Below are positions 34,007 to 42,704 of a DNA stretch of 44,371 nucleotides, piece after piece. The DNA is from CAWDDA01 sp963813345 (GTDB lineage: Bacteria; Acidobacteriota; Blastocatellia; RBC074): NCBI GenBank assembly GCA_963813345.1, contig CAWEYR010000018.1, positions 1 through 44,371 of the forward strand, given 5' to 3'. The stretch's first letter is position 1; each line of letters starts with the position of its first letter. The position numbers and the translations under genes are program-made. Below the pieces are notes generated by a model. It searched no databases, had not been told where the DNA came from, and was given only the letters and a program-made list of their open reading frames with translations.

Positions 34007-34738
34007 ATGCTGGCCGAAGAGAAGGCAATGCTGGTCCCCAGCCTGGATGAGTTCGTCAGGGTTGACCGGGCAGATACGGGTGTCGAGCTTCGACCACCTT
34101 CGCCTGCGACCGCGCGCGAGACGATGCTCATCAACAGGCTGCGAGCGGGCGAGATGAACGCCTTTGAAGACGTAGTCGAGACTTACAGTCCGCTCGTTTA
34201 CGCTCTGGCTTTTCGCATCCTGAACGATCGCGAAGACGCACGCGATGTCGCTCAGGAGACATTCCTGAAGGTTTTTCGTCACTTTGACAGGTTCCGCGGT
34301 GATGCGAGTCTTAAGACCTGGATATGCAAGATCGCAATCAACCAGGCTCGCAGTACCGACAGATGGTGGCGGCGTCGTTCACGCGCCGAGACAGTTTCGC
34401 TCGATGAGCCGCTACCCACGATGCTTGATAGTGAAGAGCGCGTGCAGTCAGATTTGATTCCGAGTCGTGACGCTTCACCTGAAGCTGAGGCGATCAGGAC
34501 CGAGCGCTCCCGTCAGATCGACCAGGCGCTCGCGCGAATCAGGAAGGATTTTCGTGTAGCGGTCCTGCTGAGGGACCTTGAAGGACTTGCCTACGATGAG
34601 ATTGCCTACGCGCTTGGGATTTCGGTGGGAACGGTGAAGTCGCGGATAGCGCGTGGGCGCGAGATGCTGAGAGTCGAGCTGAAGAAAGCCGGGCATTTCG
34701 AATCAGATTGCAATCAGGATCGCGAGTCCGGAAATTGA
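34007..34738 (+). CDS. ECF RNA polymerase sigma factor (RpoE-like)
   Basis: The ATG at 34007 is preferred over 33989 because GGAGG at 33993-33997 is 9 bp from it, giving 243 residues. Region 2 reads AFEDVVETYSPLVYALAFRI-LNDREDARDVAQETFLKVF with RFRGDASLKTWICKIAINQA. Region 4 reads LRDLEGLAYDEIAYALGISVGTVKSRIARGRE. The linker is longer than usual (about 60 residues), and the N-terminal extension of about 40 residues is poorly conserved. The next gene encodes a membrane zinc-finger protein with the pattern of its anti-sigma factor, and a candidate promoter of its own class precedes it. Confidence 0.92.
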   Translation: MLAEEKAMLVPSLDEFVRVDRADTGVELRPPSPATARETMLINRLRAGEMNAFEDVVETYSPLVYALAFRILNDREDARDVAQETFLKVFRHFDRFRGDASLKTWICKIAINQARSTDRWWRRRSRAETVSLDEPLPTMLDSEERVQSDLIPSRDASPEAEAIRTERSRQIDQALARIRKDFRVAVLLRDLEGLAYDEIAYALGISVGTVKSRIARGREMLRVELKKAGHFESDCNQDRESGN

Positions 34739-34954
34739 CAATTAGAGATACTGTTCCTCAAAAGGGAACGGCGAGTTTCGGGTGCCGTGCAACTCAGGCA
34801 ACGAGTGCTTTTTTCGACGCTCATGGCCGATGGGTCGGAGAAGCCCTGGTAGTCAACCGAAGGCGGGTCAGCAACACCCAGTTTCGGGTTTTTCAAGGGT
34901 GCACTTCGAGAGCCTGACAGTACGGCGCCCGAAAGCCAATGCAGTTGAAGTAAT

Positions 34955-35755
34955 ATGATTTGCAGAAGATTCTCAGAGCTATATTCCGCGTTTCTTGATG
35001 GAGTAGCCACTTCAGAAGATCGGGCTGCAGTCGAGGAGCATCTTCGCTCTTGCCTTGGTTGCCATCGCCTTGCGGCCGAGCTGCGGTGTCTCCGATTCGA
35101 TATCTCATCGCTTGAACGCGATGCCCATCAGCGGGAGTATGCCAACAATCTGAATGCGGAGATCGTGAGTGCTCTCTATCGTGAAGCCAGATGGCAGGCG
35201 CAGGCAGAGAAAAGGCGCGCGGACTTCATCGATCGTTGGCGCATTCGGATCTTCTCTCAAAGTGTAGGAACACTGGTTTCAATTGTGTTACTTGGAGTTC
35301 TTGCGACGGGAGTCTTGCGGCCAGCCTACCGGGCTACTCTGTCGCTGGCCCGGGTCGCGATGAATCAGAAGTCGGGTGCGTTCGATTTCCAGGAGTTTGA
35401 AGCTCAATTCGCAGTTGCGGAGGAAGTCCGCTACAAGATTCTCCTGTTGGGAGCTCCCCCACCTCCTCCTGTCTTTAATCCGAGCGGAGCAGTTCTTGGC
35501 TTCGGTGAGGCTTTGGGCGACGAAGAGATCGTGATAGCCACAGTAAAGGTGAGAAAGGACGGCCGCGCGTCGGTGACCGAAATCGTCGATGGCACGGACG
35601 ATCCGGTTGCAATTGACAGACTATCGGACGCGCTGATTCAGCAGGCCAATTTTCACCCCGACGCCGCCGGCAGACGTCACATCAGAAGCAGTCCTCATGT
35701 TCAGCAAGATCAATATCTCAGGATAAAGTGCTGGGTGCTGAGTGCTGAGTGCTGA
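34955..35755 (+). CDS. Membrane anti-sigma factor with zf-HC2 domain
   Basis: 266 residues as read. The N-terminal ZAS motif has His29, Cys33 and Cys36 (EEHLRSCLGC), preceded by LYSAFLDG. One membrane span is at about 105-125 (TLVSIVLLGVLATGV). The periplasmic part ends with VKVRKDGRASVTEIVDG and NFHPDAAGRR, a TonB-C-like sheet rather than a typical RseA domain. It is the probable inhibitor of the sigma factor encoded 216 bp upstream. The last residues, CWVLSAEC, are encoded by the left arm of the hairpin element at 35727-35859, so the natural C-terminus, probably near QYLRI, has been replaced. Confidence 0.82.
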   Translation: MICRRFSELYSAFLDGVATSEDRAAVEEHLRSCLGCHRLAAELRCLRFDISSLERDAHQREYANNLNAEIVSALYREARWQAQAEKRRADFIDRWRIRIFSQSVGTLVSIVLLGVLATGVLRPAYRATLSLARVAMNQKSGAFDFQEFEAQFAVAEEVRYKILLLGAPPPPPVFNPSGAVLGFGEALGDEEIVIATVKVRKDGRASVTEIVDGTDDPVAIDRLSDALIQQANFHPDAAGRRHIRSSPHVQQDQYLRIKCWVLSAEC

Positions 35756-35859
35756 GTATGGAGTTCAAGCTTTAGCTTGCTCTTACCATTCGAACTGCAC
35801 ACGAGCAAGCTAAAGCTTGAACTCCATACTCAGCACTCAGCACTCAGCACTCAGCACTC
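35727..35859. repeat. 133-bp hairpin with GTGCTGA-type arms around the core
   Basis: The outer arms are tandem 7-mers (GCTGAGT, about four copies left; the inverse ACTCAGC on the right). The inner arms are ATGGAGTTCAAGCTTTAGCT-TGCTC and the inverse, with a 20-bp loop. Left arm about 35727-35782, right arm 35803-35859. The inner part is the same core as at 25808-25875. The left edge overlaps the anti-sigma gene. Confidence 0.9.
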
Positions 35860-35903
35860 TTCTTCTTTGACCCATCGGCCGCGAGCGGGAAGGGAATTGT
35901 TGT

Positions 35904-36675
35904 ATGTTCGATCAACTTCTTGACTCGGGTGGGAGATCGCGAAATGCGAGGTCACGCAAATTCTTTCTTGCGGCGGGAGCCATTTATGCCGTTGCGGTTC
36001 TTGTCATTGCTATTGCAGCCGTGATGTTGTTCAACCCCCGGCTCGCCGAAGCGATGAGCCTCAAAATGCCCCTTGTCCCATCAGTGGCCGACCCGCAGCA
36101 GCCGCGGCAGTCTTCGCGACAGGCCTCGGATTCAGGTGCGTTCAAGACGCCGTTCGCCAGTTCCGGTGCAACCTCAGCCGGCCACGCGACTTGCTGTCAG
36201 CCCTGATCTTCCCGTGATCAATGGAGCGGGTGAGCGCACTCCGGTTCCAATGGGGTACGGAGCCGGCAGAACGGGCAATGGTCTGCCTCCGGGTAGTGGT
36301 GTGCCTGGTTCCGGTAAAGATGCGGGAGCACCTCCGCCGCCGCCCTCGCCTGAAAAAGCTCCGTCACCGCCGCCCGAACGGAAGCCTTCGATTTCGCCCG
36401 TTTCAGAGGGAGTGTTACGCGGAAGTGCGGTTTTGCGAGATATACCCCGGTACCCTGAAATTGCGAAGCGGTCGAAAGTGCAGGGCGTCGTACAGGTGCT
36501 CGTTACAATTGCCGAAGATGGGACGGTGCTTGACGCGAGCGTACTTAACGGAAACCCGGTGCTCAGACAGGCCGCTCTGGATTCCGCGCGGCGTTGGAGA
36601 TTCAGTCCGACGCTACTCAGTCGAGTCCCGGTAAAGGTTCAGGGAATATTGACCTTCAACTTCAGGCTGGACTAG
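35904..36675 (+). pseudogene. TonB-like energy-transducing protein, one frameshift near 36160
   Basis: The N-terminal frame from 35904 has a membrane anchor (FFLAAGAIYAVAVLVIAIAA) and a Pro/Gln-rich stretch, then runs into a stop at 36206. The downstream frame continues with PVPVQPQPATRLAVSPDLPV, a Pro/Lys linker (PPPPPSPEKAPSPPPERKP), and a TonB C-terminal domain: AVLRDIPRYPEIAKRSKVQG, then VLVTIAEDGTVLDASVLNGN and ARRWRFSPTLL. One base change near 36160 restores a single protein of about 256 residues. TonB passes proton-motive energy to outer-membrane receptors. It is the third gene after the ECF sigma and anti-sigma genes, and its promoter region holds the 133-bp hairpin. Confidence 0.82.
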
Positions 36676-36689
36676 CACGACATTTGGAA

Positions 36690-36825
36690 TTTGGAGTGCC
36701 AGCCGCTGGCGAGCGTCCAGGCTTCAGCCTGTCGCGCTTGAGACGTAAACGTTCGGCTCCTCCGGATGATTGTGAAAAGCCAGGCTTGAAGCCATGACGC
36801 TCACCGCTCGCGACTCCCAGGACTA
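36690..36825. repeat. Imperfect inverted repeat between tonB-like gene and lon
   Basis: The left part, TTTGGAGTGCCAGCCG..GCGAGCGTCCAGGCTTCAG, faces GGCTTGAAGCCATGACGCTC..GCTCGCGACTCCCA on the right. It contains CAGGCTTCAGCCTG and CCAGGCTTGAAGCC small palindromes. It lies between convergent gene ends, so a two-way terminator role is plausible. Confidence 0.6.
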
Positions 36826-36828
36826 ATC

Positions 36829-39255
36829 TCAATCCATTTGCTTCACTGTGTTCTCTGAAGCTTGGGTTGTGTCCGGCACAGCGGGCAAAAGGGCTTCGTG
36901 CAGGACGTCGCGAATATCTTCAACGAAGACGAAGCTCATCTCACGCTGAGGTTCTTTCGGTACTTCCTCCATGTCTTTCCTGTTGAGTGCCGGGAGGATT
37001 ACCTTTTCGACTTTGGCGCGATGTGCCGCCAGGATTTTTTCTTTGACACCGCCGATTGGAAGCACCTGGCCGCGAAGGGTGATTTCACCTGTCATCGCAA
37101 CAGATTTGCGAATCGGACGATTTGCAAGGGCCGAGACGAGCGCGGTTGCCATCGTAATTCCCGCCGATGGTCCGTCCTTTGGGGTGGCACCTTCGGGTAT
37201 GTGGATGTGGACGTCAGTCTTCGAGAACTTGTCCTCGTCGATTCCCAGCTCTGCCGCGCGGGCTCGGGCGTACGAATAGGCCGCGTGGGCTGATTCGCGC
37301 ATTACCTCGCCCAGCTGGCCGGTAAGTTGCAACTGTCCCTTTCCCTTCATAGCGATGGCCTCAATGAAGAGCACATCGCCCCCTGCTGCGGTGACAGCAA
37401 GACCAGTAGCGACCCCTATCTGATCGTGCTTGAGAAGCTCGTCGGGTTCGACCTTGGGAATTCCAAGAAACTCGTGCAGATTCTTTACCGTGACCGCGGA
37501 CGTCTTCTTTTCGCCTTCTGCGACGCGTCGCGCAACCTTACGACATATCTTTCCGATCTCGCGCTCGAGCTGTCTGAGGCCAGCTTCATGCGTATAGCGA
37601 ACTATGATGTCTCGAATGGCCCCATCCGTGATCGTCAAGTGTTTTTCCTTGATTCCATTCTCTTCAAACTGCTTCGGCAGCAGGTGCCGCCGCGTGATCT
37701 CGAGCTTTTCAAGCTCGGTATATCCCGCGAGCCGGATGGTCTCGAGACGATCACGCAATGCAGGCTGGATCGTCTCGAGTACATTGGCCGTCGTCATGAA
37801 CATTGAGTTCGACAGGTCGAATGGCACACCGAGGTAGTTGTCGCGAAATGAGAAGTTCTGTTCGGGATCGAGCACTTCAAGAAGCGCCGATGACGGATCC
37901 CCACGGAAGTCCGAGCTCACTTTGTCGATCTCGTCGAGCATTATCAGCGGATTGTTCGTGCCGGCCTGTTGAATTGCCTGAATGATTCTGCCGGGCATAG
38001 CACCAACGTAAGTGCGCCGATGCCCCCGAATTTCAGCCTCGTCGTGAACTCCGCCGAGACTCAATCGCACGAATTTCCGATTCAACGCTCGAGCAACCGA
38101 CTTGCCGAGACTCGTCTTACCGACGCCGGGAGGTCCGACGAGGCACATGATGACGCCTTTGGGTTTGTCCCTCAGCTTGCGTACAGCGAGTGCTTCGATG
38201 ATTCGTTCCTTGACCTTCTCGAGACCGTAGTGATCCTCATCGAGAATTTTCTGAGCTTTGCGCAGATCAAGGTTCTCCCGCGACGGTTTCGACCACGGCA
38301 ACTGAACCATGATGTCGAGCCAGTTTCTGAGCGTTGCTGTCTCTGCAGCGTCGGGGTGCATGCGCTCGAGTTTTTTGAGCTGCCTGTCCACCTCCTCTTC
38401 AACAGCTTTAGGCATCTTGGCCTTCGCAATCTTCTCGCGATACCCGGAGATGTCTTCCGCCAGTTCATTGCCTTCTCCGAGCTCAGCCTGGATCGCCTTC
38501 AATTGCTGACGCAGATAGAACTCTCGTTGCGAACGATCGATCTCTCCCTTCGCCTGCGTGTTGATTTCCTGTTGAACTGTCAGAACTTCGATCTCTTTTG
38601 CGAGCAGTTCATTGACACGGCGAAGACGCGCTGTCACATCCAGTTGTTCGAGAACTGTCTGCGCATCTTCGACCTTGAGCTCGAGATTCGATGCGGCAAG
38701 ATCAGCGAGCCTTCCCGGATCGTCAACATTGGCGACAATCGCCATCACTTCGGGCGAGATATTCTTGCCAAGGCTGACCGCCTTTTCCATCGATGCGCGC
38801 ACGTTGCGAATCAATGCCTCCAGCTCGAGCGATTCCTGTGGTGCCGTTTCCGTAAGCGTTTCGACTCGAGCCTGCAGATATCCTGCGGTCTCTTCGATGA
38901 AGTTGATCTTTGCGCGGGAAACTCCCTGGACGAGAATCCGGATGCGCCCGTCGGGGAGTTTCAACATCCGCATGATGATGGCGACCGTTCCGGATTCGAA
39001 GACATCGCCTGGGCCCGGTTCTTCCTTTTCGAGGTCTTTCTGGGCGGCCAGCATGATCATGCGGTTCTCAGCCAGCGCCTGATCGACGGCATGCATCGAA
39101 CGCTCACGACTGACGAAGAGGGGAACGATCATGAATGGAAAGATGACGATATCTCTCAGCGGCAACACGGGGAGGACTTCAGGAATCTTCAGCTGCTCAT
39201 CCGGAGCTTCGGGCGCGTCGGCCACTATGTCATCTAGTTCAGGTCCTGTCGTCAT
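36829..39255 (-). CDS. lon: ATP-dependent protease Lon
   Basis: 808 residues. The N-terminal substrate domain (LPVLPLRDIVIFPFMIVPLF) is followed by a coiled-coil region (EREFYLRQQLKAI type), the AAA+ module with Walker A GPPGVGKTSLGKS and Walker B PLIMLDEIDKVS, and a sensor region. The C-terminal protease has the catalytic Ser in PKDGPSAGITMATALVSAL and the Lys in GGVKEKILAAHRA. It degrades damaged and regulatory proteins in the cytoplasm. Its start lies 6 bp after the hsp20 stop, so the heat-shock chaperone and protease form one operon. The long open frame on the opposite strand is a shadow. Confidence 0.98.
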   Translation of the reverse strand: MTTGPELDDIVADAPEAPDEQLKIPEVLPVLPLRDIVIFPFMIVPLFVSRERSMHAVDQALAENRMIMLAAQKDLEKEEPGPGDVFESGTVAIIMRMLKLPDGRIRILVQGVSRAKINFIEETAGYLQARVETLTETAPQESLELEALIRNVRASMEKAVSLGKNISPEVMAIVANVDDPGRLADLAASNLELKVEDAQTVLEQLDVTARLRRVNELLAKEIEVLTVQQEINTQAKGEIDRSQREFYLRQQLKAIQAELGEGNELAEDISGYREKIAKAKMPKAVEEEVDRQLKKLERMHPDAAETATLRNWLDIMVQLPWSKPSRENLDLRKAQKILDEDHYGLEKVKERIIEALAVRKLRDKPKGVIMCLVGPPGVGKTSLGKSVARALNRKFVRLSLGGVHDEAEIRGHRRTYVGAMPGRIIQAIQQAGTNNPLIMLDEIDKVSSDFRGDPSSALLEVLDPEQNFSFRDNYLGVPFDLSNSMFMTTANVLETIQPALRDRLETIRLAGYTELEKLEITRRHLLPKQFEENGIKEKHLTITDGAIRDIIVRYTHEAGLRQLEREIGKICRKVARRVAEGEKKTSAVTVKNLHEFLGIPKVEPDELLKHDQIGVATGLAVTAAGGDVLFIEAIAMKGKGQLQLTGQLGEVMRESAHAAYSYARARAAELGIDEDKFSKTDVHIHIPEGATPKDGPSAGITMATALVSALANRPIRKSVAMTGEITLRGQVLPIGGVKEKILAAHRAKVEKVILPALNRKDMEEVPKEPQREMSFVFVEDIRDVLHEALLPAVPDTTQASENTVKQMD

Positions 39256-39261
39256 GATTGG

Positions 39262-39729
39262 TTACTCAGTAATAGGAATTGACACGTCGCGACCGCAGGA
39301 CGGCGTTTTTGGGAGTCTTATCTCGAGAACTCCATTTTGCAGCGAGGCGCTTACCCCTTCGATCCGCACCGGACATTCAAGCGAGAACGTTCGAGAAAAG
39401 CTGCCGTAGGTACGTTCGAGACAGTGGTACCGAACCACGCTGCCTGTTCCGGCGTGTCCGAGCCCTGCACTATGTTTTAGCTTGCGGCCTTCAATTTTGA
39501 GCGTGTTATCACGGATCGTCAGGCGAATGTCATCGCTTCGAAGGCCGGGTATCTCGACGCGCATCACGATCGCGTCTTCCATCTCGCACAGGTCCACTGC
39601 CGGATGCCACGCGCCCGGCGGCGGAACAAACGATTGCAGGTCTTCAAGGTGCAGCAACAGCCGGCGCAGCCGCTCACGCAACTGCTCGGAAATATCTGCC
39701 GGTTGAGGATGTGTTACCCGACCTGCCAT
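39262..39729 (-). CDS. Small heat-shock protein (Hsp20/alpha-crystallin family)
   Basis: 155 residues. A variable N-terminal helix region (about 1-40) is followed by the alpha-crystallin domain, about 42-150: WHPAVDLCEMEDAIVMRVEI-PGL, IRLTIRDNTLKIEGRK, ERTYGSFSRTFSLECPV, and the I-x-L neighbourhood NGVLEIRLPK. It binds unfolding proteins without ATP. It is co-transcribed with lon. The ATG at 39729 has no strong binding site, and a copy of the dispersed palindrome ends only 8 bp upstream of the start codon, so the 5' leader is made largely of repeat. Confidence 0.93.
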   Translation of the reverse strand: MAGRVTHPQPADISEQLRERLRRLLLHLEDLQSFVPPPGAWHPAVDLCEMEDAIVMRVEIPGLRSDDIRLTIRDNTLKIEGRKLKHSAGLGHAGTGSVVRYHCLERTYGSFSRTFSLECPVRIEGVSASLQNGVLEIRLPKTPSCGRDVSIPITE

Positions 39730-39737
39730 GTTCTTAC

Positions 39738-39817
39738 GTACGTTGTACCGCCTTCAGGCGGAATTCTTTGCCTTGGAATCCTGCGCCCCGAAGATTCCGC
39801 CTGAAGGCGGTACAACA
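39738..39817. repeat. Facing pair of dispersed palindromes
   Basis: An inverted copy (39738-39764, GTACGTTGTACCGCCTTCAG and on) faces a direct copy (39793-39817, GATTCCGCCTGAAGGCGGTA and on) across 28 bp, making an 80-bp hairpin. The gcvPB stop codon at 39754-39756 lies inside the left copy, and hsp20 starts just beyond. It may end gcv transcription. Confidence 0.85.
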
Positions 39818-41295
39818 TGCCCAGGCTTCCAGCGGAGTACCGGCTTCCTCGCTGCGGCGGCTTCATCCAGCCTGCCGATTCGCGTCATATGCGGGGCGCT
39901 CTTGACGACTTCCGGTGTCTCCCGTGCTTCGCGTGCGATTGACCGCATTGCATCGATAAAGAGATCGAGCTCTTCACGCCCTTCGCTCTCTGTAGGCTCG
40001 ATCATCATCGCTCCCGGTACGACCAGCGGAAAATAGATCGTCATTGGATGAAATCCATAGTCGATCAGTCGTTTGGCGATGTCGAGTGTGTGCACGCCGT
40101 ACTTCTGCTGCCGTTTGTCATCGAGAATCACTTCGTGCATCGCGCGCCCCTCGTATGCGACCTCATAATCACCTTTGAGATGATGCGCGATATAGTTTGC
40201 ATTTATCACGGCCGTTTCGGTGGCTTCTCGCAGACCCTCCGCGCCAAGCGTCAGAATGTAGCACAGCGCCCGCACAAGCACCGAGAAGTTGCCATGAAAG
40301 GCACGTACGCGGCCGATCGAAAGAGGTCTGTCGAAATCAAGTCGAAGACTGCCACTCTCGCCGACTACACGAGGAAACGGCAGATAAGGCTCAAGCTCCC
40401 TTGTGACCGCTATCGGTCCTGCTCCGGGGCCGCCACCTCCGTGCGGAGTCGAGAATGTTTTGTGGAGGTTGAGGTGAATCACATCGACGCCCATGTCTCC
40501 CGGGCGCGTCTTGCCAACAAGCGCGTTCATGTTCGCGCCGTCCATATAAACGAAACCGCCGGCAGCGTGCAGAATCCTGCAGATCTCATCGATGCGCTCT
40601 TCGAAGATTCCGAGCGTCGAGGGATTGGTCAGCATCAGCGCAGCTACGTCCTGATCCACGATCTCGCGCAAATGTTCAACGTCGATCGCACCGTGGCTGT
40701 CTGATTTGATTGTCTGAACCTCATACCCGCAGATTGCCGCGCTTGCCGGGTTGGTCCCGTGGGCAGAGTCGGGTATGAGAACTCGCTTTCTCGGATTCCC
40801 CCGCTCTTCAAGACGCCGGCGGATCACCATGAGACCCGTCATTTCTCCCTGGGCTCCAGCGGCGGGCTGCAGGCTTACGCCGGGAAGACCAGTGATCTCG
40901 GCGAGGCTTTCCTCGAGCTCTCTTATCAATTCGAGATTTCCCTGGGCCATGTCATCTGGAAGATATGGATGCGACGTCAGGAAGCCGTCCATTCGCGCAA
41001 CTCGCTCGTTGAGCTTTGGGTTGTACTTCATGGTGCAGGATCCAAGCGGGTACATCCCATAGTCGACTGCGTAGTTCCAGGTCGAAAGGCGGGTGAAGTG
41101 TCTGATGACGTCAACTTCGCTGACTTCCGGCAATCCTGCTACATCCGTTCTAAGCGATTCGGGCGCAATCAGTGAATCGATCGGCAATCTATCAACATCA
41201 AGCGCGCTGATGTGATAGCCCGCTCGCCCAGGCTGCGATCGCTCGAAGATCAGGCCTTCATTCTGATTAACTTGAGTGGTTGATTTACGGATCAA
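39754..41295 (-). CDS. gcvPB: Glycine dehydrogenase (decarboxylating) subunit 2
   Basis: 513 residues with a TTG start. The PLP-binding half of the split P-protein has FERSQPGRAGYHI at the start; TWNYAVDYGMYPLGSCTMKY; LQPAAGAQGEMTG; RVLIPDSAHGTNPASA; the PLP lysine in HLNLHKTFSTPHGGGGPGAGP; and FHPMTIYFPLVVPGAMMIEP. It decarboxylates glycine and passes the aminomethyl group to the GcvH lipoyl arm, working with GcvPA. The natural end is probably near LRWKPG. The last ~20 residues (HVVPPSGGIFGAQ and on) are read from the paired palindrome at 39738-39817. It lies 50 bp after gcvPA. Confidence 0.96.
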   Translation of the reverse strand: MIRKSTTQVNQNEGLIFERSQPGRAGYHISALDVDRLPIDSLIAPESLRTDVAGLPEVSEVDVIRHFTRLSTWNYAVDYGMYPLGSCTMKYNPKLNERVARMDGFLTSHPYLPDDMAQGNLELIRELEESLAEITGLPGVSLQPAAGAQGEMTGLMVIRRRLEERGNPRKRVLIPDSAHGTNPASAAICGYEVQTIKSDSHGAIDVEHLREIVDQDVAALMLTNPSTLGIFEERIDEICRILHAAGGFVYMDGANMNALVGKTRPGDMGVDVIHLNLHKTFSTPHGGGGPGAGPIAVTRELEPYLPFPRVVGESGSLRLDFDRPLSIGRVRAFHGNFSVLVRALCYILTLGAEGLREATETAVINANYIAHHLKGDYEVAYEGRAMHEVILDDKRQQKYGVHTLDIAKRLIDYGFHPMTIYFPLVVPGAMMIEPTESEGREELDLFIDAMRSIAREARETPEVVKSAPHMTRIGRLDEAAAARKPVLRWKPGHVVPPSGGIFGAQDSKAKNSA

Positions 41296-41345
41296 TTGGG
41301 CCGTCTTTCCTGTCTGTAATCGATAAAGATACTGTTAATGATTTA

Positions 41346-42698
41346 TCAGATTCGCTCAAACGCTTCGACGAGCCTGTCCATGTCTGCTCGCGTGACCGTC
41401 TCAGTCACTGCTATCAGAATCTCATTCTTCATCTCCGGGAAAAAGCGTTCGAGGGGCAGACCTCCGATGATGTCTTCACTTCGCAGCTTTTCGAGAACTT
41501 CGCGAGAGGGGCGCTCGCATGAAATTACAAACTCGTTGAAGAACGGGGAAGTGAAATGGAGTTTTATTCCGCGGAGTCCGCTGAGCCGCCGGGCGAGATA
41601 ATGCGCCTTCTGCACGTTCTGTTCGGCCACCTCCCTCAGCCCGTGTGGCCCCATCGTTGAAAGGTAGATTGTCGCCATCAACGCGTAGAGGCCCTGATTG
41701 GTGCAGATGTTCGAAGTCGCCTTCTCGCGACGGATATGCTGCTCGCGAGTGGCGAGCGTGAGCACGTAACCTTCACGGCCCTTTCCATCGAACGCGCGGC
41801 CAACAAGACGTCCCGGAATCTGGCGTTGCAGCTTTTCGCGGACCGCGAAAAACCCGCAGTACGAGCCGCCAAAGGACACTGGTATCCCAAACGATTGGGC
41901 CTCGCCACACACTATATCGGCGCCAGCTTCTCCGGGCGCTCGAAGGATTCCGAGACTCAAGCCCTCTGCGACGACAACTACCATCAGCGCGCCAACTCGA
42001 TGCGCGGCGGCGGCAAGCTGCTCGATCTGTTCGATACCACCGTAAAAGTTCGGACTCTGAACGATGAGTGCGCCGACATCTGAACCGAGACTGGCTATCG
42101 CTTCCGGGAGAATTGTTCCTGTCTCGGCACATGCGGGAATCGTGATCTCCGTAATTCCGGCGTTGCGTATGTAAGTGTCTACGACCTGCCTGTATTCCGG
42201 ATGAAGATTGCCGGCCAGCGCTACCTTGGAGCGCCCGGTGACCCGCTCTGCCATCAGCACTGCCTCAGCGGTTGCGGTCGAACCGTCATAGAGCGATGCA
42301 TTGGCAACATCCATCCCGGTGAGCTGGCAGATCATCGTCTGGAACTCGAAGATCGCCTGCAGTGTGCCCTGACTGATCTCTGGCTGGTACGGCGTGTAGG
42401 AGGTATAGAACTCCGACCGCGAAATCAGGGTATCGATAATCGTCGGGATAAAGTGGTCATACGCGCCGGCGCCAAGAAAGCTAAGGGCTTTGGCTCCCGT
42501 ATTCCGCGTAGAGTTCTGATCGCTCAGCTTGCGGAAAAAAGTGAGCGTTTCGGGCTCTGATAGTGGCGGTGGAAGATTGAGAGGGCGATTGAGTTTCAGA
42601 TGGGATGGGATTCCCCTGAAAAGTTCTTCAATCGATTGATAACCCATGTCGCGCAGCATTTCTGCACGTTGACGCTCCGAGTTCGGAATATAACGCAT
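41346..42698 (-). CDS. gcvPA: Glycine dehydrogenase (decarboxylating) subunit 1
   Basis: 450 residues. Marks include MRYIPNSERQRAEMLRDMGY, FLGAGAYDHFIPTIIDTLIS, FYTSYTPYQPEISQGTLQAI-FEFQTMICQLTGMDVANASL-YDGSTATAEA, and the C-terminal EHIRREKATSNICTNQGL pattern (here QHIRREKATSNICTNQ). This subunit lacks the PLP lysine, which is in GcvPB, and completes the active site. The start lies 6 bp after the gcvH stop, so translation is coupled. The split two-gene P-protein is typical of many non-proteobacterial phyla and thermophiles. Confidence 0.96.
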   Translation of the reverse strand: MRYIPNSERQRAEMLRDMGYQSIEELFRGIPSHLKLNRPLNLPPPLSEPETLTFFRKLSDQNSTRNTGAKALSFLGAGAYDHFIPTIIDTLISRSEFYTSYTPYQPEISQGTLQAIFEFQTMICQLTGMDVANASLYDGSTATAEAVLMAERVTGRSKVALAGNLHPEYRQVVDTYIRNAGITEITIPACAETGTILPEAIASLGSDVGALIVQSPNFYGGIEQIEQLAAAAHRVGALMVVVVAEGLSLGILRAPGEAGADIVCGEAQSFGIPVSFGGSYCGFFAVREKLQRQIPGRLVGRAFDGKGREGYVLTLATREQHIRREKATSNICTNQGLYALMATIYLSTMGPHGLREVAEQNVQKAHYLARRLSGLRGIKLHFTSPFFNEFVISCERPSREVLEKLRSEDIIGGLPLERFFPEMKNEILIAVTETVTRADMDRLVEAFERI

Positions 42699-42704
42699 TT
42701 TTCG

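Noticed and set aside
37969..39237. Open frame of 422 codons on the plus strand
   Set aside because: It lies entirely antisense to the clear lon gene, has no recognisable domain and reads as a codon-position mirror of lon.
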